From positions 1 through 64,000 of the forward strand of contig NZ_WXVU01000019.1 of NCBI RefSeq assembly GCF_009900745.1: DNA of 64,000 nt, given 5' to 3'. The position numbers were made by a program, and so were the translations under genes. Source of the DNA: Chryseobacterium sp. c4a (lineage in GTDB: Bacteria > Bacteroidota > Bacteroidia > Flavobacteriales > Weeksellaceae). The notes beneath the pieces are model-generated. The model searched no databases and was not told where the DNA came from. It saw only the letters and a program-made list of their open reading frames with translations. Within the stretch, counting starts at the first letter, position 1. Every line of letters begins with the position of its first letter. This document shows positions 32,434 through 41,207 of this stretch, in pieces.

Positions 32434-33339
32434 ATGAAGGAAGTAATCGTTTATCAAATTGATTCTTTTACAAAGGAAAAATTCAAAGGTAATCCAGCAG
32501 GTGTAGTATTAAATGCAGAAAACCTGACAGCTGACGAAATGCAGCTTATTGCTAGAGAACTCAATAATTCAGAAACAGCATTTGTAATTAAACCTAACCC
32601 CAACGACGATTTTGATTATCATGTACGATACTTCACTCCTACTACTGAAGTTCCTGTTTGCGGGCATGCCACTATTGGTGCAATGTATGCCAAAGCATTA
32701 GAAGACCATTTAGTTTCCTGCACTGTTAGAATCAATACCCAAGTGGGGATTCTTCCCATTGATATTCTAAAAGAAGATAATGATTATCTGATCACAATGA
32801 CTCAGGGAAATTTTAGCATGGTTCCTTCTTTTGATCCCTCAACAACCCAGAAAATTGTTGAAGCTTTGTCCTTAAAATCGGAAGATCTGAACAAGGAATG
32901 CCCAATACAAATTGCTTCTACAGGCCATTCTAAAGTAATGATTGGTATTAATAGCAGAACTTTATTAAATAATCTTACTCCGGATTTTACTGCTTTAACC
33001 CATCTCAGCAAAGAAATCAACTGTAATGGATACTTTGTCTTTACTTTTGATTCTGATGATAAAGATGTTTTAACGTATGGGAGAATGTTTGCCCCTGCTA
33101 TCGGTATTCAGGAAGACCCTGTTACAGGCAATGCCAATGGGCCTTTAGGAGGTTATCTTATTCAGAATAAAATAATAAAAGCTTCGGACGGAACTTTTGA
33201 GTTCATTGGAAGACAAGGAGAAACCATCAATCGAATCGGACAAATGAAAGTTCAAGTGACTATAAAAAATCATATTCCTGAACTCATCCAAATTACAGGA
33301 AATGCGGTAAGTGTATTCCGTACTGTGATGAATATTTGA
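32434..33339 (+). CDS. PhzF family isomerase-like protein
   Basis: A 301-residue two-domain protein of the PhzF/diaminopimelate-epimerase fold. Seen: QIDSFTKEKFKGNPAGVVL, ELNNSETAFV (catalytic Glu), RYFTPTTEVPVCGHATIGA, and EDPVTGNANGPLGGYL near residue 230. PhzF itself isomerises a phenazine precursor, but no other phenazine gene is present and most members have unknown substrates. Single gene, plus strand. Confidence 0.9.
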   Translation: MKEVIVYQIDSFTKEKFKGNPAGVVLNAENLTADEMQLIARELNNSETAFVIKPNPNDDFDYHVRYFTPTTEVPVCGHATIGAMYAKALEDHLVSCTVRINTQVGILPIDILKEDNDYLITMTQGNFSMVPSFDPSTTQKIVEALSLKSEDLNKECPIQIASTGHSKVMIGINSRTLLNNLTPDFTALTHLSKEINCNGYFVFTFDSDDKDVLTYGRMFAPAIGIQEDPVTGNANGPLGGYLIQNKIIKASDGTFEFIGRQGETINRIGQMKVQVTIKNHIPELIQITGNAVSVFRTVMNI

Positions 33340-33481
33340 TCTTTTCTAAATGAATTGAATGATGGATGCATTATTTTAGATAATAGAAATGCGTCAACAA
33401 GACTTTTCTTTTCAACAGTTGATTCAATAATTTCGTTCGATATAAAGCAGGGAATTCAGTACCTGTTTTTATATTAAATCA

Positions 33482-34342
33482 TTATTCAGCGTTGGTTTCA
33501 GCCAATTTTTTACGGTAGTTTTTAGGAGTAGATCCGGTTTTCATTCTGAACAGATAGGAAAAGTGTGAAAAATTCTGAAATCCGAGTTCAAAAGCTATTT
33601 CTTTAATCGATTTATCTGAACTATGAAGTAAATTTTTAGCTTCAAGGATAATTCTTTCTTTAATAAACTCAAGCGGTGAAATTTTATACTGTTTTCTACA
33701 AACTACCCCCAAATAATTGGGAGTAATGCATAATTCATCAGCATAAAAGGCCACATTCTTTTGCGTTTTATAATACTTATCTACAAGCATGTGAAATCGA
33801 AAAGCAAGATTATCCGGTGTACTTAATGCTTTATTTCCATAGGCATGTTCTACCCACAAGTTGATGATGAGAGCCAAAAGACGTACTCTTGCATTGATAA
33901 GCTCAGGAAAAACTACATCTGCTGCAATTTCTTTTCTAATGGCATTAAATTCAAGACTGAATCTGTGATACGTTTCATCATCAGGCTCTATCATTTCATA
34001 TTTGCTATAGGAAGAAAAAGTAAATTTAAGGGTTGGAGAAAAAGTTTTAAGAATCTCATCATTAATAATGAGCCTCCTTCCAACGGTATGGGGAGCCAAT
34101 TCCCATTTGTATTCTCTTTTGGGAAGGTGTATGAATAATTGTTGAGCTTTTAAACCGTATTGGTTTAATCCGGTAGTACATTTTCCACTCTCACATTGAT
34201 CCAATAATATAATGGTAAAACAGTTCTCAGGAAAAAAGTTAAGTGAATCACCACTGATCTCATCCTGAAAAACAACATCAATTCCTTTGTTAAACACCTC
34301 TTCTACCGATTTTTTATTAATCAACTCTTTATCTATTATCAT
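33482..34342 (-). CDS. AraC family transcriptional regulator
   Basis: A 286-residue regulator. The N-terminal 190 residues form a cupin-like effector domain (VVFQDEISGDSLNFFPENCF, HLPKREYKWELAPHTVGRR), and the C terminus the double HTH: FYADELCITPNYLGVVCRKQ, SPLEFIKERIILEAKNLL, SIKEIAFELGFQNFSHFSYL, with TGSTPKNYRKKL at the end. The length is standard. It is divergent from moaA, but 335 bases away, so regulation of the molybdenum-cofactor operon is possible yet unproven. Confidence 0.9.
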   Translation of the reverse strand: MIIDKELINKKSVEEVFNKGIDVVFQDEISGDSLNFFPENCFTIILLDQCESGKCTTGLNQYGLKAQQLFIHLPKREYKWELAPHTVGRRLIINDEILKTFSPTLKFTFSSYSKYEMIEPDDETYHRFSLEFNAIRKEIAADVVFPELINARVRLLALIINLWVEHAYGNKALSTPDNLAFRFHMLVDKYYKTQKNVAFYADELCITPNYLGVVCRKQYKISPLEFIKERIILEAKNLLHSSDKSIKEIAFELGFQNFSHFSYLFRMKTGSTPKNYRKKLAETNAE

Positions 34343-34646
34343 ACCAATCTTTTCAATACTAATTTATGAAAATACCTCATATATTGTTTTCCATGGCCAC
34401 CACAATATATTTTATTTTCTATTGTTTTAGCAGCGTGCAAAGATACAGTCTTCTTATTCTTTTAGAAATATCAGAAACCGTGACAAGAATATCGTATTTT
34501 CATATCATTTACTTTGCATTACTATATAAAAGAATGACAAAACCGGGTTCTATCTCTCTATAGGTCTTACTTTTAGGCGTATCATCTTATTTTTTCACCT
34601 TTTATTTTTGATATTTATATTTTTAGCTTATCGTTAAAACAATAAG

Positions 34647-34654
34647 TATATTTG
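34647..34654 (+). promoter_or_regulatory. -7 box (TATATTTG) for the moaA operon
   Basis: TATATTTG matches TAnnTTTG 23 bases before the moaA ATG. The gap 34343-34677 holds this box and no convincing gene or riboswitch; in particular I see no molybdenum-cofactor riboswitch-like structure. Confidence 0.5.
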
Positions 34655-34677
34655 TGTAAGGTTCTTTTCACTTATTT

Positions 34678-35667
34678 ATGTTAACAGACAAATTCGGAAG
34701 ACATATTAATTATCTAAGGCTCGCTGTTGTGGACAGGTGCAACCTCCGATGTACTTACTGTATGCCGGAAAACGGACTTGTATGGATTAAACAAAATGAT
34801 CTGATGACTGATGATGAGATGCTCAGAATATGCTCTGTCTTTACAGATCTGGGGGTGGATAAAATCAGAATCACAGGCGGGGAACCTTTTGTAAGAAAAA
34901 ACTGTATTAATCTCATTGAAAAAATATCTAAGCTTAATGGCCTTACAGATCTAAGCTTAACGACAAACGGACTTCTTACCGAGCAATATATTCCACAATT
35001 GAAAGCATTTGGTGTAAAATCTGTCAATCTGAGTCTTGATACATTGGATGAGGAACGTTTCTTCAAAATAACCCGTCGAAAAAGCTTTGATAAAGTGATG
35101 AAAACATTGGATGGCTTATTAAAGTATGACATCAAAGTAAAGATCAACACTGTGGTAATGGACAATCAGAACATTGAAGATATCATTCCCTTGGTTAAGC
35201 TTACCCAAGAACTTCCAATAGATGTACGCTTTATAGAAGAAATGCCATTCAATGGAAATAACGATTCTGATATAGCTCCGAAATGGAATTATCCACAAAT
35301 TTACAAGCACATCAAAGCACATTTTCCTGAAATAGAAAAGATGGAAGATCCTAAAAGCTCTACTTCTTATAACTACAAGATTCCAGGTTTTACAGGAAAC
35401 ATAGGTATTATTGCGGCATATACCCGTTCTTTCTGTGGAGAATGCAACAGAGTACGAATTACGCCTTCCGGTATATTGAGAAACTGTCTGTATGAAGGCG
35501 GGGGAATCAATTTAAAAGATATACTTCGCTCGGGAGCATCCGATAATGAATTGAAAAATATAATCATCAACAGTATACATCATAAGCCCAAACACGGATG
35601 GGAAGCAGAACAGCAAAGTCTGAATGCAACCTCCATTCATCAATCTATGGCTACAATAGGAGGATAA
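34678..35667 (+). CDS. moaA: GTP 3',8-cyclase (MoaA)
   Basis: A 329-residue radical-SAM enzyme for the first step of molybdenum cofactor synthesis, turning GTP into 3',8-cyclo-7,8-dihydro-GTP. The N-terminal cluster is DRCNLRCTYCMP (Cys21, Cys25, Cys28); the second cluster that binds GTP has CGECNRVRITPSGILRNC; the essential C-terminal Gly-Gly is present (MATIGG). First gene of moaA-moeA-moaC-mobA-moeB. moeA follows after two bases. Confidence 0.97.
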   Translation: MLTDKFGRHINYLRLAVVDRCNLRCTYCMPENGLVWIKQNDLMTDDEMLRICSVFTDLGVDKIRITGGEPFVRKNCINLIEKISKLNGLTDLSLTTNGLLTEQYIPQLKAFGVKSVNLSLDTLDEERFFKITRRKSFDKVMKTLDGLLKYDIKVKINTVVMDNQNIEDIIPLVKLTQELPIDVRFIEEMPFNGNNDSDIAPKWNYPQIYKHIKAHFPEIEKMEDPKSSTSYNYKIPGFTGNIGIIAAYTRSFCGECNRVRITPSGILRNCLYEGGGINLKDILRSGASDNELKNIIINSIHHKPKHGWEAEQQSLNATSIHQSMATIGG

Positions 35668-35669
35668 CT

Positions 35670-36866
35670 ATGGAAATGATAACCGTACAACAGGCAGAAG
35701 AGATTATACTTTCTCAAACGAGTGATTTTGGAAATGAATCTATTGCGTATGATCATGCCTTAGGCAGAATTTTGGCGGAGGATCTTACAGCAGATCGGGA
35801 TTTGCCTCCTTTTGACCGTCCTACTGTAGATGGAATTGCCATCCGTTATAGTGCCTATGAAAAAGGAATCCGCTCCTTTCCTATCAAAGCTGTACAATCT
35901 GCAGGAGAACCTTCTATACCTATAGATTCAGAAACTGAATGTATAGAAATCATGACTGGTGCAGCCTTAGATTCGTCAGTAGATACTGTGATACGATATG
36001 AAGATATCTCCATCAACAATGGAATTGCAAACCTTACCATTGATATTAAAAGAGGGCAAAATATTCATATAAAAGGCAGAGATAAAAAAGAAGGCGAAAT
36101 CTTGGTAAAAGCCCATCAAATAATTACACCAGCAATTGTTGGAATAGCTTCTTCGATTGGGAAAACCTCTGTTTCTGTAAAAAAAATGCCCAAAGTTATT
36201 ATCATTTCTACAGGAGATGAAATGGTAAGCCCGGCATCCATCCCTTCTCCATACCAATTAAGACGTTCCAACGGAATTACCATACAGTCTGTTTTGAAAA
36301 AATACCATATTGAAGCAGATACTCTTCATCTTAATGATAATTATGAAGAAATCAAAAAAGAACTTTCCCACTGTATTCATGAATATGATGTACTTCTCAT
36401 GAGTGGTGGTGTATCGATGGGGAAATTTGATTATTTACCTCAAGTTTGTGAGGAACTAGGCATAAAAAAGCTCTTTCATAAAATAAAACAAAGACCGGGT
36501 AAACCCTTTTGGTTTGGTAAAAATGAGGCTCAAAAACTTGTTTTTGCATTTCCGGGCAATCCTGTTTCCGTATTTATGTGCTTACATCGATACTTTATTC
36601 CCTGGTTGGAAAAATCGATGGAAATAATAGGAACATCACCACAGTTTGCTGTTTTAGAGAATGATATTGAAGTTCCCTTCTCACTCCAATACTTTGTACA
36701 GGTGAAACTGAAAACAAACCCGTTGGGGCAGCTTATCGCTGAATCAGTAAATACCAATGGATCAGGAGATTTTTCTCATCTTGCAGACACTAATGCTTTT
36801 ATGGAACTTCCTTTGGAACAGAATACCTTCAAAAAAGGAGAAGTTTACAAGGTATGGAGGTATTAA
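35670..36866 (+). CDS. moeA: Molybdopterin molybdotransferase (MoeA)
   Basis: A 398-residue enzyme that inserts molybdate into adenylated molybdopterin. The ATG at 35670 begins MEMITVQQAEEIIL, the family N terminus, two bases after the moaA stop; the frame is open earlier but overlaps moaA. An AGGAGG sequence six bases upstream, unusual in Bacteroidota, formed by the moaA Gly-Gly codons, may aid coupling. Seen: ADRDLPPFDRPTVDGIAIR, IMTGAALDSSVDTVIRYED, ISTGDEM, LMSGGVSMGKFDYL and FAFPGNPVSVF. MogA is not in the window. Confidence 0.95.
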   Translation: MEMITVQQAEEIILSQTSDFGNESIAYDHALGRILAEDLTADRDLPPFDRPTVDGIAIRYSAYEKGIRSFPIKAVQSAGEPSIPIDSETECIEIMTGAALDSSVDTVIRYEDISINNGIANLTIDIKRGQNIHIKGRDKKEGEILVKAHQIITPAIVGIASSIGKTSVSVKKMPKVIIISTGDEMVSPASIPSPYQLRRSNGITIQSVLKKYHIEADTLHLNDNYEEIKKELSHCIHEYDVLLMSGGVSMGKFDYLPQVCEELGIKKLFHKIKQRPGKPFWFGKNEAQKLVFAFPGNPVSVFMCLHRYFIPWLEKSMEIIGTSPQFAVLENDIEVPFSLQYFVQVKLKTNPLGQLIAESVNTNGSGDFSHLADTNAFMELPLEQNTFKKGEVYKVWRY

Positions 36867-36956
36867 AATAATATATAAACACATTAGCGTATAAATACAA
36901 ATTCCTGTATTCATAGCAAGAAAAAAATCACATTTGTGGTTAAAAAAAAAGAATAT

Positions 36957-37433
36957 ATGTCAGAATTTACCCATCTTAATAAAAACGGACAGCCTGCTAT
37001 TGTAGATGTAGGTGGCAAGAGTGTTACTCAAAGAAAGGCAGTAGCACAAGCCATCATCTCGATCCCTGAAAATGTATTGGAGGCTTTACAAAAAGATGAT
37101 TTTAAAACAAAAAAGGGGTCTGTATTTCAGATCGCGATTATTGCAGGAATTATGGGAGCTAAAAAAACGAGTGAACTTATTCCTCTTTGCCATCCCATCG
37201 GACTTGATAATTGTCATTTACAGATAGAACTTAATGATCAAAATGAAATTGTTATCGAATGCTCTGCAAGTATAGAAGCTAAAACGGGAGTGGAAATGGA
37301 AGCGCTTACCGGAGCCTCTGTTGCTGCACTCACTATCTATGATATGTGTAAAGCAATGAGTCATGATATTGTCATTAAAGAAATTAAATTAATAGAAAAA
37401 TCAGGTGGAAAAAATGATTTCAGAAGAGCTTAA
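36957..37433 (+). CDS. moaC: Cyclic pyranopterin monophosphate synthase (MoaC)
   Basis: A 158-residue enzyme that converts the MoaA product to cyclic pyranopterin monophosphate. The ATG at 36957 begins MSEFTHLNKNGQPAIVDVGG; a GTG seven codons upstream adds only lysines. Conserved segments are VDVGGKSVTQRKAVAQ, AGIMGAKKTSELIPLCHPI (active-site His) and TGVEMEALTGASVAALTIYDM with KAMSHD following. mobA overlaps its end by 20 bases. Confidence 0.95.
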   Translation: MSEFTHLNKNGQPAIVDVGGKSVTQRKAVAQAIISIPENVLEALQKDDFKTKKGSVFQIAIIAGIMGAKKTSELIPLCHPIGLDNCHLQIELNDQNEIVIECSASIEAKTGVEMEALTGASVAALTIYDMCKAMSHDIVIKEIKLIEKSGGKNDFRRA

Positions 37434-38019
37434 TACAATCCCAAAAATCAATGGTCTTGTTCTCGCTGGCGGAAAAAGCGTGAGAATGGGAAAGGCGAAA
37501 GATCTCCTTCAATGGCATGGGAAGGAACAGCGTTATTTTGCTGCAGATCTTCTGGATCCGTTTTGTGATGAGGTTTTTATTTCCTGCAGGCAAGATCAAT
37601 TAGAGAATTTTGATCCTCATTATAAATCCCTTACCGACACTTTTCTGAATATGGGCCCTTTTGGTGGAATCCTTTCCGCATTACGTTCTCAAAGAGATAA
37701 AGCATGGTTGGTTGTAGCCTGTGATCTTCCTCTACTGGATTCAAAATCTTTAGAGTTCTTACTACAATCAAGGAATCCTGAAAAGGCAGCGACTACTTAT
37801 GAAAGTCCTTTTGATGGATTGCCAGAACCTTTAATTACCATTTGGGAACCTAAAAGTTATCCTTTGCTATTGAATTTTCTGGGAATCGGAAATACCTGTC
37901 CAAGAAAGGTTTTAATCAATAGTGATACGCTTATTTTAAAACCGGATAATCCGGATGCTTTAATGAATGTGAATACGCCTGAGGATGCTGAAAAAGCGCA
38001 ACGAATCCTGAAAAACTAA
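37414..38019 (+). CDS. mobA: Molybdenum cofactor guanylyltransferase-like NTP transferase
   Basis: A 201-residue MobA-like nucleotidyltransferase. The ATG at 37414 overlaps moaC; a GTG three codons upstream also exists. The nucleotide-binding loop is GLVLAGGKSVRMGKAKDLL, with DTFLNMGPFGGILSAL and VACDLPLLD (metal Asp) as expected. MobA makes the bis-guanine dinucleotide form of the cofactor used by formate-dehydrogenase-type enzymes, such as the YdeP-type protein of this island. Closely related proteins can act on cytidylyl or other cofactors, so the nucleotide is inferred. Confidence 0.85.
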   Translation: MISEELNTIPKINGLVLAGGKSVRMGKAKDLLQWHGKEQRYFAADLLDPFCDEVFISCRQDQLENFDPHYKSLTDTFLNMGPFGGILSALRSQRDKAWLVVACDLPLLDSKSLEFLLQSRNPEKAATTYESPFDGLPEPLITIWEPKSYPLLLNFLGIGNTCPRKVLINSDTLILKPDNPDALMNVNTPEDAEKAQRILKN

Positions 38020-38098
38020 TTTTGTTGGAAACGCAAATTGATTATCTTCTGTACATTCGTGACTATTAAAAGAAAAGTGACAAACAAAGAAACAAATT

Positions 38099-39139
38099 AT
38101 GAATACATCATTTGAACGTTATCAGTGTCAGATGGCTTTACCGGGGTTTGGTATGGCTTCTCAGGAGCTCTTGAAAAATGCTAAAGTTCTTATTGTAGGA
38201 ATGGGAGGTCTCGGGTGTCCCACTGCTCAATATCTTGTATCTTCCGGTGTGGGCACTATTGGTATTGCAGATAATGATATTGTTTCTTTAAGCAATCTTC
38301 ACCGTCAAATTTTATATACTCCAGATGATGTGGATGCTTATAAGGTGGATATTGCCGCCAAAAGATTGAAACTCCAAAATCCTTCCGTTACTATTATTCC
38401 GTATCGACTGCGAATCACCGCCGACAATGTCATGAAACTTATTTCAGAGTTTGACCTCATTATTGAAGGAACAGACAATTTTGAAACCAAATGTTTATTG
38501 AATGATGCCTGTGTTTTAGCAGGAAAGCCGTTAGTATACGGAGCTATTTATCAGCATGAAGGCCAGGTAAGCATCTGGAATGTTTTACAAAAGGATGGTA
38601 CATATTCGCCCCATTATCGTGATGTGTTTCCCAATGCCGAAGAATCTCAGGTTCCCAATTGTCGGGAAGGTGGTGTAATCCCAACTTTAGCTGGAATAGT
38701 AGGCAGTATGCAGGCTAACGAAGCTATTAAATACCTCATCCGATCTGAAGAGACATTAGCCGGAAAATTATGGATAATGAATGTAATGAGTGGCAAAACA
38801 CAAATCATTAAGCTAAGAAAAACATCTATTCAGATTACAGGTTTACCTCAGACCATTCCGCTCATCAGTTTTGAAGAGTATATGAAAGCTCAGAAGGATT
38901 TTGAGACTATAGATGTCCGAACAAAAGAGGAACATGAGAGTTTTAATATTGGAGGAAAGAATATTCCGCTGAATGATTTAGAAGCCCACTACTCTTTTAT
39001 TTTTTCGATTTCAAATCCGGTGGTTATTTACTGTCAATCCGGTAAACGAAGTCTGGAAGCGGCAAAAAAAATTAAAAAGAAGTTTCCTGAGAAAGAAGTA
39101 TTTTCTTTACAAAATGGCCTTAATGGAGTGCAACAATAG
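38099..39139 (+). CDS. moeB: MoeB/ThiF-type adenylyltransferase with C-terminal rhodanese domain
   Basis: A 346-residue two-domain protein. Residues 1-240 are an E1-like adenylyltransferase: ILVGMGGLGCPTAQ-type nucleotide loop (VLIVGMGGLGCPTAQYL), DNDIVSLSNLHRQILY and EGTDNFETKCLLND. Residues 255-346 are a rhodanese with active cysteine in YCQSGKRS. It activates the C terminus of MoaD and can pass sulfur to it, making thiocarboxylate for MoaE. The zinc Cys pairs of E. coli MoeB are not obvious. Last gene of the plus-strand Mo operon; its position supports MoaD rather than ThiS as partner. Confidence 0.9.
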   Translation: MNTSFERYQCQMALPGFGMASQELLKNAKVLIVGMGGLGCPTAQYLVSSGVGTIGIADNDIVSLSNLHRQILYTPDDVDAYKVDIAAKRLKLQNPSVTIIPYRLRITADNVMKLISEFDLIIEGTDNFETKCLLNDACVLAGKPLVYGAIYQHEGQVSIWNVLQKDGTYSPHYRDVFPNAEESQVPNCREGGVIPTLAGIVGSMQANEAIKYLIRSEETLAGKLWIMNVMSGKTQIIKLRKTSIQITGLPQTIPLISFEEYMKAQKDFETIDVRTKEEHESFNIGGKNIPLNDLEAHYSFIFSISNPVVIYCQSGKRSLEAAKKIKKKFPEKEVFSLQNGLNGVQQ

Positions 39140-39210
39140 TTTATTCAACCGCAAAAGATACAATAATCCTAAAGTTTGTAACTTCATATAACTAAAAAGC
39201 CTAATCTTTA

Positions 39211-39754
39211 TCAGTCAAATAAGCTCACATCTGAATAGAAAACCTGTCCATCACTGATTCTTGCGGGAGCTGTGTATGGATGCTCTTCTGCTTTCCCTAT
39301 CTTCATGATATGTTCCACATTCCATCCTTTTGCTTTGAGGTAATCGGAGATCATAGATCTGTGGCAGCTCCACCATACGGCTTCTGAACATAAAGGTGGT
39401 CACTCTTATTCTTGCAATACTTTCAAGTTTTTCAACAGCTTTGGTAAATTCTTCTGTCTGCATATAATCCGCATACCCGCGGAAAGATTCGTTTTTCCAG
39501 CGACTATTGATGGAATTGGGTTGAACTTTTCTCCTTCCCCCTAATGCTTCAAAATGGATATATTCAATATGGTGTTTCGGTAATACTTTCTCCAGATTTT
39601 CTTTGCTAAACCACGGATACCTTTTTGAACCTGCAAATCTTCGTACATCAGCCAGAACTTCAATATTGAATGATTTTAACATCTCAATAAACTCTTCCAA
39701 AGGATGAGTAGAATGTCCAATCGTATAAATAACAGGTTTTTCTAAAAATTCCAT
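39211..39754 (-). pseudogene. DUF488 family gene with a one-base frameshift
   Basis: The first 117 residues are a clean DUF488 start (VIYTIGHSTHPLEEFIEMLK, LADVRRFAGSKRYPWF). At about 39392-39398 the frame shifts: the in-frame reading turns into an Arg-rich tail ending at 39251, while the other frame, entered by dropping one T of a TTT, continues LCSEAVWWSCHRSMISDYLK and ends ISDGQVFYSDVSLFD at 39211. The restored protein would be 180 residues, as expected for the family. It is either a recent null allele or a sequencing error. DUF488 function is unknown. Its ATG overlaps the bestrophin stop. Confidence 0.8.
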
Positions 39755-40671
39755 CAGTCTATAATCGTCTGTGTTATTTTCCGAGAAGATACAAGCTCTT
39801 CTCCAGCCATTTCATGAATGGTTTCATCAATCATTACAGACATGCTGTTCAATGCCAAATCATTAGCTTCTGTCCCAAATGGTTCTTCAATTTCATCTGC
39901 AATGGCTTCAAAGGCCACAAATGTATAGGCTACAAACACAACAATAAGCGGTGTAAACCATCTTAAAGAATCTACCAGTCCAAACGGCAAAAGAAAACAA
40001 TAAATGTATACGGTACGATGTAGTAAAACACGATAACTGTAAGGAAGCGGAGTGGAAACAATCCTTTCACATCCGCCTACAATATCTGATAATTTATCAA
40101 AATTCTCATCAAAACGAGCTTGCTGGATGGTATCTATGCTGCCTTCCTCTTTTGCTTTCTGAACCCATTCTGCCAATAATCTCATAATAACAGCCGGCTT
40201 ATACTTTGCTGAAGAAACTATTTTTAATTGATCTTCATTCAGTCTGTCTTTTAAATCTTCATAAGCATCTGTTCCTCTTAGCTGATGTTTTAATGCAAAA
40301 ATAAAAGCACCAAGCAACTTGATAAATTCAAGGACAGACAGATTGCTTCCTTTTGCATTTTTTAAAGTTAAAGCCTGTCTGGTTAATGAACGTGCTGTAT
40401 TTAATAAAGCTCCCCATAATTTACGCCCTTCCCAGAATCTATCATAACTGGCATTATTCCTGAACCCTAGAAATAGAGCCAGTACAAAACCAAATAAGGT
40501 CAAAGGTGCTGGATTAAGCGGAATTTTAAAGGAAAAAATAACTCCACGCAAATAGACAACACCCAACGATAGGATAAACAGCAAAAATAAACGTGGCAGC
40601 AGACCAGGTAATACGGATCCGTGCCATACAAAAAGCATTTTAAACCAATGTTCCTTCTTCCTTATAATCAT
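39754..40671 (-). CDS. Bestrophin-family anion channel
   Basis: A 305-residue inner-membrane protein of the bestrophin/UPF0187 family. Seen: an N-terminal amphipathic segment, hydrophobic helices at about 22-50 and 57-70, NNASYDRFWEGRKLWGALLN (family signature), two later helices near 205-245, and FGTEANDLALNSM, the calcium-clasp-like region. Members conduct anions across the membrane. It starts 33 bases after the MoCo-fold gene on the same strand and overlaps the DUF488 start (TGATG), so it belongs to the molybdoenzyme operon. Its link to the enzyme is unexplained; anion or proton balance is a guess. Confidence 0.88.
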   Translation of the reverse strand: MIIRKKEHWFKMLFVWHGSVLPGLLPRLFLLFILSLGVVYLRGVIFSFKIPLNPAPLTLFGFVLALFLGFRNNASYDRFWEGRKLWGALLNTARSLTRQALTLKNAKGSNLSVLEFIKLLGAFIFALKHQLRGTDAYEDLKDRLNEDQLKIVSSAKYKPAVIMRLLAEWVQKAKEEGSIDTIQQARFDENFDKLSDIVGGCERIVSTPLPYSYRVLLHRTVYIYCFLLPFGLVDSLRWFTPLIVVFVAYTFVAFEAIADEIEEPFGTEANDLALNSMSVMIDETIHEMAGEELVSSRKITQTIID

Positions 40672-40703
40672 ACTTTTTCTTGTAAAGGCTTTATTGTAAC
40701 AAT

Positions 40704-41189
40704 TTATTTTTTAATTTGTCCTATCACTAAGGATTCCAGCTGATAAGAGCTGCGGGCGGGCTTTTTCTCACCTTCTGCAACAATGCGAAGCGGGCCTTTT
40801 GTTTCTGCCAGAGGTTTTCCGTCAATCATATCTGCTACAATCACGTTTTTATCCGCAATGGAAGCATCCAGCTCAGCTAATGAAAATAAAACCTGATATC
40901 CGTCTTTACACTTGGCTAGCAAATATTTTGACATATTCTCACCATGAAGTTCCTTGCCTGAAGGAGCTCCGGCCTTTGCCAGAATATCCTGAACAGAAAC
41001 GCCTGTATATACGTGAACACTCCCATCCTTATCTTTTAGAGACGCTTCTTTTCTTGGCATTTTTGATAAATCAGCAAGACTAAGTTCTAGAGGTTGGGAA
41101 ATTTCTCCACTCACTTTCAATTTGAATCCAGATTGGCAGAATGCCCAGCCGGAAAGCAATAGCAGTGCTACAGGCAGTATTTTTTTCAT
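40704..41189 (-). CDS. Small secreted protein with sulfite-oxidase-type MoCo fold
   Basis: A 161-residue exported protein (signal peptide MKKILPVALLLLSGWAFCQ) whose body has the pattern of the oxidoreductase molybdopterin-binding domain: LKVSGEISQPLELSLADL, YTGVSVQDILAKAGAP, CKDGYQVLFSLAEL, DGKPLAETKGPLRIVAEGEK. The catalytic cysteine normally after the first strand pair is missing there (the stretch reads LKDKDGSVHVYTG); the only mature Cys is in LLAKCKDGYQ. It may bind a pterin or act as a partner rather than an enzyme. It sits 18 bases after the YdeP-type gene. Confidence 0.75.
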   Translation of the reverse strand: MKKILPVALLLLSGWAFCQSGFKLKVSGEISQPLELSLADLSKMPRKEASLKDKDGSVHVYTGVSVQDILAKAGAPSGKELHGENMSKYLLAKCKDGYQVLFSLAELDASIADKNVIVADMIDGKPLAETKGPLRIVAEGEKKPARSSYQLESLVIGQIKK

Positions 41190-41207
41190 ATCACAATATA
41201 AGAATAA

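Noticed and set aside
32434..33339. Phenazine biosynthesis cluster
   Set aside because: Only a PhzF-like gene is present; no other phz gene is nearby.
34366..34563. 65-codon plus-strand frame before moaA
   Set aside because: It has an ATG but no recognisable domain, and a real -7 box for moaA lies after it; not enough evidence for a gene.
34343..34677. Possible molybdenum-cofactor riboswitch before moaA
   Set aside because: No structured GC-containing stems were seen; the region is plain AT-rich DNA with one -7 box.
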